From NCBI GenBank assembly GCA_934100165.1, contig CAKOPN010000006.1, forward strand, positions 61,839 through 125,838: a stretch of 64,000 nucleotides of DNA, given 5' to 3'. The DNA is from an uncultured Bacilli bacterium (GTDB taxonomy: Bacteria > Bacillota_I > Bacilli_A > RF39 > UBA660). This document shows, one piece after another, positions 61,009 through 64,000 of this stretch (positions are counted from its first letter, which is position 1; the number at the start of each line of letters is the position of its first letter). Made by a program: the position numbers and the translations under genes. The notes under the pieces are model-generated. The model was not told the origin of the DNA. It saw only the letters and a list, made by a program, of their open reading frames with translations, and did no database searches.

Positions 61009-62013
61009 CTATACTAAAGTTTCGCCTGGTTTTGCATTTAACTTTGTATCACTCTTTATTCCTTTTTTGTATGCAACAAATGCAGCTGCACCTATCATAG
61101 TAGCATTGTCTGTGCAGTATTTGAAATCTGGGCAGTGACATTCGATATTCTCTTTTTTGCATAGTTCTTCTAATTTATTTCTAATGCCTTTATTTGCTGC
61201 TACTCCACCTGCTACTATTAGATAATTAACATTTTTCTCTTTTAATGCTTTCATTGTTTTCCTTGTAATAATATCTACTACTACATCTTGAAAGGATTTT
61301 GCTAAATTCTCTTTATTTACTTCTTCGCCTCTTTGTGCTTTATTATGTACTAAATTTATTACAGCACTTTTTAAGCCACTGAAACTAAAATTATATGTTT
61401 CATCATTTAATGGTATTGGTAAATTATATTCATGTTCGCCTATTGTAGCCATCTTATCAATTACAGGGCCACCTGGATAACCAACGCCAATTACTCTAGC
61501 CACTTTATCATAGCATTCGCCAACAGCATCATCTAATGTACCACCAAGTTTTTCAAATGAATATTCATCTTTCATATATATTATCTCAGTATGACCACCA
61601 CTTATAACAAGTGCTATTAAAGGATATTTCATTGTTGAATTTATACTATTAGCATATATATGTCCTGCCATGTGGTTTACTGGTATCAATGGTTTGTTGT
61701 ATATAAGTGATAATGTCTTAGCTGCTTCAATTCCAACTAATAAAGAACCTACCAATCCTGGTCCATAAGTAACAGCTATTGCATCAACATCCTCTATTTT
61801 CATCTTCGCTTTATTTAAACATTCTTCTATTACCATTGTTATATTTTTTAAGTGTTGCCTGCTTGCTATTTCTGGTACTACTCCACCAAAATTAGTGTGG
61901 ATATCTATTTGTGACAGAATAACTGTAGATACATCTTCAACTCCGTTTTTTACAATCGCACAACTAGTTTCATCACAACTGCTTTCAATTGCTAGTATAT
62001 ATACATCTTTCAT
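61009..62013 (-). CDS. tsaD: tRNA N6-threonylcarbamoyladenosine transferase TsaD
   Basis: It transfers threonylcarbamoyl to A37 of ANN-reading tRNAs with TsaB and TsaE. The 334-residue product shows IESSCDETSCAIV (about 8-20), the metal ligands NHMAGHIYAN and VISGGHTEI, and the ATP-binding SGLKSAVINLVH and DNATMIGAAAF. The length is standard. It ends the tsaE-tsaB-rimI-tsaD cluster with no gap from rimI. Confidence 0.96.
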   Translation of the reverse strand: MKDVYILAIESSCDETSCAIVKNGVEDVSTVILSQIDIHTNFGGVVPEIASRQHLKNITMVIEECLNKAKMKIEDVDAIAVTYGPGLVGSLLVGIEAAKTLSLIYNKPLIPVNHMAGHIYANSINSTMKYPLIALVISGGHTEIIYMKDEYSFEKLGGTLDDAVGECYDKVARVIGVGYPGGPVIDKMATIGEHEYNLPIPLNDETYNFSFSGLKSAVINLVHNKAQRGEEVNKENLAKSFQDVVVDIITRKTMKALKEKNVNYLIVAGGVAANKGIRNKLEELCKKENIECHCPDFKYCTDNATMIGAAAFVAYKKGIKSDTKLNAKPGETLV

Positions 62014-62445
62014 TTACATCATCTTTCTTTCCATAAGTATGCCATCTGTTCCATTATAATATGCTTTTCTAATTGCTACTTTTTTAAATTCATTTTTTTC
62101 ATATAATTTTATTGCATAAACATTATCTTTTTTTACTTCAAGTGTTATGTTTTTTATTTGTTGCTGTTCTCCTAATTTTATGACTTTTTCTAGAAGCTTA
62201 GAACCAATTTTTTGATTTCTATTCTCTTCTTTGACATAGATATTAGCAATCTCATATCTATCGTACAAGTCATAATAATTTATGAACCCTATTATATTAT
62301 TTTTTTCTAAATAAATAAAGTACCTGGTGAATACATTATTTTTAAAATCGTTTTCAAGTTGTTCTTTTGATGAAAAAACCATTGGAAAATTTTTCACAAT
62401 GTTAGTTATCATTTCAATATTATTTTCATTTAAGATATTTATCAT
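62014..62445 (-). CDS. rimI: GNAT acetyltransferase, RimI-like
   Basis: The 143-residue product has a GNAT fold with IANIYVKEENRNQKIGSKLL (acetyl-CoA loop, about 69-88) and VYAIKLYEKNEFKKVA. RimI acetylates ribosomal S18 in E. coli; here the Tsa-operon position supports the call. It starts inside the tsaB stop (ATGA overlap). Confidence 0.87.
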   Translation of the reverse strand: MINILNENNIEMITNIVKNFPMVFSSKEQLENDFKNNVFTRYFIYLEKNNIIGFINYYDLYDRYEIANIYVKEENRNQKIGSKLLEKVIKLGEQQQIKNITLEVKKDNVYAIKLYEKNEFKKVAIRKAYYNGTDGILMERKMM

Positions 62446-63071
62446 AAATTTTCTTCAGCTTCTGTCATTTTTAGGTAATTTGCATCAACAGAATGCGGAT
62501 TTATACCTTCTCTATTCATTACATTTTCTACTATATATGAAATGTCTGGTACATATTCTTGTATGCTATATTCTGTATCAAGTTTGTCATTAGAAATATA
62601 TGTTATATCATCACCTAAATTTCCCATTGCTGCCTCTAATGTGTTAATGCTAATGTATTGTTCTTTTAAAATAAAACTTTTATTAACATTGTCATAAATT
62701 GTTGCAAAAACATAATTTCTTCTAGCATCAATTGCCGGAACTGTATAATTATATTTACTGTCGGAAGATAATGCCATTGCCTCTAAGCTTGATATTTGAA
62801 TAATAGGTATTTTTTTAGCCCAACTAATAGTTTTGGCAATGGTTAAACCAATTCTAACTCCGGTAAAAGAACCTGGACCATTAACCACAATTATCTTTTC
62901 AATATCATTTAAATCCATGTTATTATTTTTAAACATTTCTTCTATTTTAAATAGTGCCAAACTCGATAAATCACGATCTAATTTTTCTTTTATTTCTGAA
63001 ATAACTTTAGTATCTTCAAGTATAGCAGTGTATAAATAATTTGATGATGTATCTAAGTAGAAAATTTTCAT
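62442..63071 (-). CDS. tsaB: TsaB, threonylcarbamoyladenosine biosynthesis scaffold
   Basis: The 209-residue product starts MKIFYLDTSSNYLYTAI and has VNGPGSFTGVRIGL near 63-76, both typical of TsaB, a shortened TsaD homologue that lacks the metal site and holds the complex together. It ends in TGA, which overlaps the rimI start, showing that UGA is a stop. It overlaps tsaE by 4 bp. Confidence 0.94.
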   Translation of the reverse strand: MKIFYLDTSSNYLYTAILEDTKVISEIKEKLDRDLSSLALFKIEEMFKNNNMDLNDIEKIIVVNGPGSFTGVRIGLTIAKTISWAKKIPIIQISSLEAMALSSDSKYNYTVPAIDARRNYVFATIYDNVNKSFILKEQYISINTLEAAMGNLGDDITYISNDKLDTEYSIQEYVPDISYIVENVMNREGINPHSVDANYLKMTEAEENL

Positions 63072-63520
63072 AATACTGCCTCACAAACTTCTTCATATTT
63101 TTGCCCACGTGGTTTAAAAATTAGAAGTCTTGTATTTTCATCAATTACTTTAAATTTAATATCTAATCGTTCTTCAGGTAGATAACTTTGTATAGTATCT
63201 GCCCATTCAATAATTACTACACCATTTTTTTTAAAGTAGTCTTCGATACCTACTCCATCAATTTTACCATCCAAACGATAAACATCCATATGATATAGTG
63301 GCATTTCTCCATTTAAATATTCTTTAATGATGTTAAATGTTGGAGATGTAATATTCTCTTCTATTCCAAGCGCTTGGGCGAACCCTTTAGTAAAAATGGT
63401 TTTTCCACTTCCTAAGTCGCCATCAAGGCATATAATCATATTTTCAAATTTTTCTGATTCAAGATTTTGAGCAATTTGAATAGTTTCTCTCTCATCTCTC
63501 GTAGTTATTTTATATTTCAT
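63068..63520 (-). CDS. tsaE: TsaE, tRNA threonylcarbamoyladenosine ATPase
   Basis: The ~150-residue product has Walker A GDLGSGKT (about 35-42), SPTFNIIKEY and MDVYRLDG, the standard TsaE pattern. The ATG at 63520 has TTGGTGAT upstream and gives MKYKITTRDE; an earlier in-frame start overlaps the promoter. First gene of the Tsa operon. Confidence 0.93.
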   Translation of the reverse strand: MKYKITTRDERETIQIAQNLESEKFENMIICLDGDLGSGKTIFTKGFAQALGIEENITSPTFNIIKEYLNGEMPLYHMDVYRLDGKIDGVGIEDYFKKNGVVIIEWADTIQSYLPEERLDIKFKVIDENTRLLIFKPRGQKYEEVCEAVL

Positions 63521-63536
63521 TCTTATCACCAAAAAC

Positions 63537-63566
63537 ATTATAACAAATAATATAATTTATATTCAA
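63537..63566 (-). promoter_or_regulatory. Promoter of the tsa operon
   Basis: TTGAAT (63561-63566) and TATAAT (63537-63542) with an 18-base spacer, ending about 17 bases before the tsaE start. Confidence 0.65.
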
Positions 63567-63626
63567 CCTCTTATGAATAATTTATTTATTTTATTACATT
63601 TTTATACGATTTCTATAAATAAAAAA

Positions 63627-63644
63627 ATCCACAAAAATGTGGAT
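63627..63644 (-). terminator. Terminator of the rRNA operon
   Basis: ATCCACA-TTTT-TGTGGAT stem followed by seven T's on the minus strand, about 20 bases after the 5S 3' end. Confidence 0.9.
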
Positions 63645-63662
63645 AAAATTACAAAAAAAAAT

Positions 63663-63766
63663 ATTGGCAACTACCTATTTTAGCTTACACTATCTTCGGC
63701 GTATAAGAGCTTAACTTCTGTGTTCGGGATGGGAACAGGTGTATCCTCTTAGCTATCGTTACCAAT
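63663..63766 (-). rRNA. rrf: 5S ribosomal RNA
   Basis: The ~104-nt minus-strand sequence has the conserved loops CCCGAACACAGAAGTTAAGC and ACACCTGTTCCCATCCC, and ends that pair (ATTGG with CCAAT). The borders are judged from that pairing and could be a few bases off. Confidence 0.95.
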
Positions 63767-63836
63767 AAAATATTTAGAGAAATAGTTCTCTGAAAACTTA
63801 GATAATGTGTTTGATCTAATCAAATCAACAAATATG

Positions 63837-64000
<164 letters not shown>

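Noticed and set aside
60246..61100. Plus-strand Phe/Ser-rich frames opposite the Lys-rich membrane protein
   Set aside because: Poly-Phe/Ser runs are the antisense of Lys/Glu codons; no ribosome sites.

Overview
The window is AT-rich bacterial DNA from a low-GC Bacillota/Bacilli lineage. The gene set and style recall uncultured gut Bacilli of the Erysipelotrichia/RF39 type, but the exact taxon is inference. The evidence is a Firmicutes-type S10-spc-alpha ribosomal cluster, S-box and T-box leaders, MurJ, FemAB and LTA-synthase-type envelope genes, and strong GGAGG ribosome sites. UGA is a stop (tsaB ends in TGA overlapping the rimI start) and Trp is UGG, so the genetic code is standard. Almost everything reads on the minus strand.

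Layout. 1-14.5 kb: a partial exported-protein gene, then the ribosomal supercluster read from rpsJ (14386) to rplQ (358), with secY, adk, map, infA and rpoA and with no rpmD (L30). A TTGATT-17-TATACT promoter and a structured ~117-nt leader precede rpsJ. 14.6-29 kb: PP2C phosphatase, dxs, an HD-domain gene split by a frameshift in a 9-A run, an LTA-synthase-like sulfatase, PrsW, a rubrerythrin-PerR operon under a perfect Fur-type palindrome, a gene with an in-frame TAA, a TtcA-like enzyme, Hsp20 with a CIRCE-like site, metK with a SAM-I riboswitch, two membrane-anchored proteins and tRNA-Trp.

29-43.2 kb: the most interesting region. A cell-wall amidase gene (Amidase_3 plus five LysM repeats) is cut in two by a ~12.76 kb element. 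The N-terminal 89 codons lie at 42975-43241 and the rest at 29068-30213. The element ends carry 19-bp arms that, on circularisation, form a near-perfect inverted repeat around a GG dinucleotide, as expected of attP for the large serine recombinase it encodes (34447-36021). Excision would restore the amidase frame exactly. The cargo is mostly defence-like: TnpV and an unknown partner, a DUF3800-like protein, a C5-methyltransferase/ASCH fusion remnant, an OLD/PARIS-like ABC-ATPase/TOPRIM protein followed after 1 bp by an Mrr-nuclease/STAND NTPase, a helix-turn-helix protein, a plus-strand membrane protein, and an operon of Fic, a frameshifted HEPN-like gene and a HEPN (ApeA-like) protein. The Fic operon promoter is embedded in a perfect palindrome. 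No relaxase is visible.

43.3-64 kb: phosphodiesterase-family protein, asnA with an Asn T-box, ZIP transporter, DUF1287 protein, polysaccharide deacetylase, glycosyltransferase, two convergent FemAB-type transferases, MurJ-like flippase, HtrA protease, an Abi_2 protein, a zinc-dependent phospholipase-like protein, HelD, a Lys-rich membrane protein, the tsaE-tsaB-rimI-tsaD operon, and the 5S and 3' end of the 23S rRNA of an rRNA operon running into the window.

The chromosomal parts are mainly translation, envelope building and stress genes. The inserted element is a compact defence cargo that reversibly disrupts a wall hydrolase.
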